64,000 nucleotides of DNA from the IMG/VR virus record IMGVR_UViG_3300022752_000026, positions 1-64,000 of that record. One strand, written 5' to 3'. The notes under the pieces were generated by a model. That model searched no databases. It had not been told where the DNA came from and saw only the letters and a list, made by a program, of their open reading frames with translations. This document shows positions 63,670 through 64,000 of the stretch, one piece after another. Within the stretch, counting starts at the first letter, position 1. Every line of letters starts with the position of its first letter. The stretch comes from a virus. The translations under genes and the position numbers were made by a program.

Positions 63670-64000
63670 AAAAAGTTGCTGAGGAGAAAGACCCTAACTC
63701 ACTCCTAAAAGCAATCCATGAAAAGTTATCTTCTCCTGGAGTCACTGGAAGCGACACAAAACAGTCTGCTCCAGCAGAAGAATGGCGACCACGAATTGAA
63801 CTTGACGAAAATGGCGGGTTTTTAGTCTCTACTCCAAGAAAAGACAACAACGCTGATTCCGAGGAAATTCTAAAAGAATTTAATTTAGACCCGAAGCAGT
63901 GGGCGGTAGTTGGAGTTAGAACAAGTAGGTGGCAAAAGCATGATGAAGACTGGCTTACTTCATACAGACTAACATTAGTCCCTAAAGCAGTAGAAACTGC
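63666..64000 (+). CDS. Partial gene, possible phosphoesterase-operon protein
   Basis: ATGA-coupled to the previous gene; runs off the window at 64000 after 111 codons. WRPRIELDENGGFLVS and FNLDPKQWAVVGVRTSRWQK resemble the N-terminus of a phage protein that usually follows the previous family and often carries a calcineurin-like phosphoesterase domain. The catalytic part is not in view. Confidence 0.5.
   Translation, partial: MKKVAEEKDPNSLLKAIHEKLSSPGVTGSDTKQSAPAEEWRPRIELDENGGFLVSTPRKDNNADSEEILKEFNLDPKQWAVVGVRTSRWQKHDEDWLTSYRLTLVPKAVET

Overview
The window reads as one contiguous stretch of a tailed double-stranded DNA phage genome that infects an actinobacterium. Evidence for a phage: portal protein, large terminase, primase-helicase, a CHAP endolysin next to holin-like proteins, a second lytic enzyme, and about 130 tightly packed genes with ATGA/TAATG overlaps. 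Evidence for an actinobacterial host: many small families typical of actinobacteria and their phages (DUF3039-like, the RCDRC...CAHH family, DUF6011-like, DUF7694-like, MSMEG_6728-like). The sequence is moderately AT-rich, unlike mycobacterial or streptomycete phages, so a low-GC aquatic actinobacterium is a reasonable host guess. That host call is inference. Both ends of the window cut through genes.

Layout. 1-6011 (leftward): head-region operon with a helix-turn-helix (HTH) gene, three small genes, portal, a second head gene and a large partial gene. 6012-6517: regulatory gap with two tandem dyads. 6518-8843 (rightward): six small genes behind five near-consensus promoters, most separated by strong terminators. 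8919-34089 (leftward): about 25 kb of small accessory genes. It includes a lysozyme-like exported protein, a dual-specificity phosphatase, a proteasome-like Ntn hydrolase, a MoxR ATPase plus VWA protein pair, and many zinc-ribbon microproteins. It also has a large set of stereotyped TTGAC(T/A)-N16/17-TATACT-like promoters. 34090-34553: AT-rich gap. 34554-36086 (leftward): DUF1232-like protein and two tandem glycosyltransferase-like genes. 36121-42436 (rightward): B12-dependent ribonucleotide reductase, glutaredoxin, AdoMet decarboxylase homologue, lysis cassette, thermonuclease, FmdB-like zinc ribbon. 42437-54007: mixed strands with tRNA-Gly, two DNA methyltransferases, a tail-type structural protein, HTH/HNH/PD-(D/E)XK nuclease genes and a serine recombinase. 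54066-64000: a 1271-aa exported PA14 protein, an HTH protein plus large terminase, the primase-helicase on the other strand, and two genes of a further rightward operon.

How the genes may work together: nucleotide supply (NrdJ, NrdH), replication (primase-helicase), DNA modification (methyltransferases), packaging (TerL, portal) and lysis (CHAP, holin-like proteins, lysozyme-like protein). The many small genes with their own promoters are probably host-takeover genes.

The least explained parts are non-coding: (i) about 27 copies of AAAAAGTAAAA, almost always on the transcribed strand and confined to 6.2-31.8 kb; (ii) a second short repeat AACGGC-NN-GCGC crowded into 27.6-31.4 kb and sometimes fused to the first; (iii) a roughly 95-bp intergenic module repeated four times between 45.4 and 51.6 kb, two copies ending in apparent leaderless promoters; (iv) two short RNAs closed by perfect 11-12 bp stems. 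All functional statements come from reading the sequence; no database search was run.
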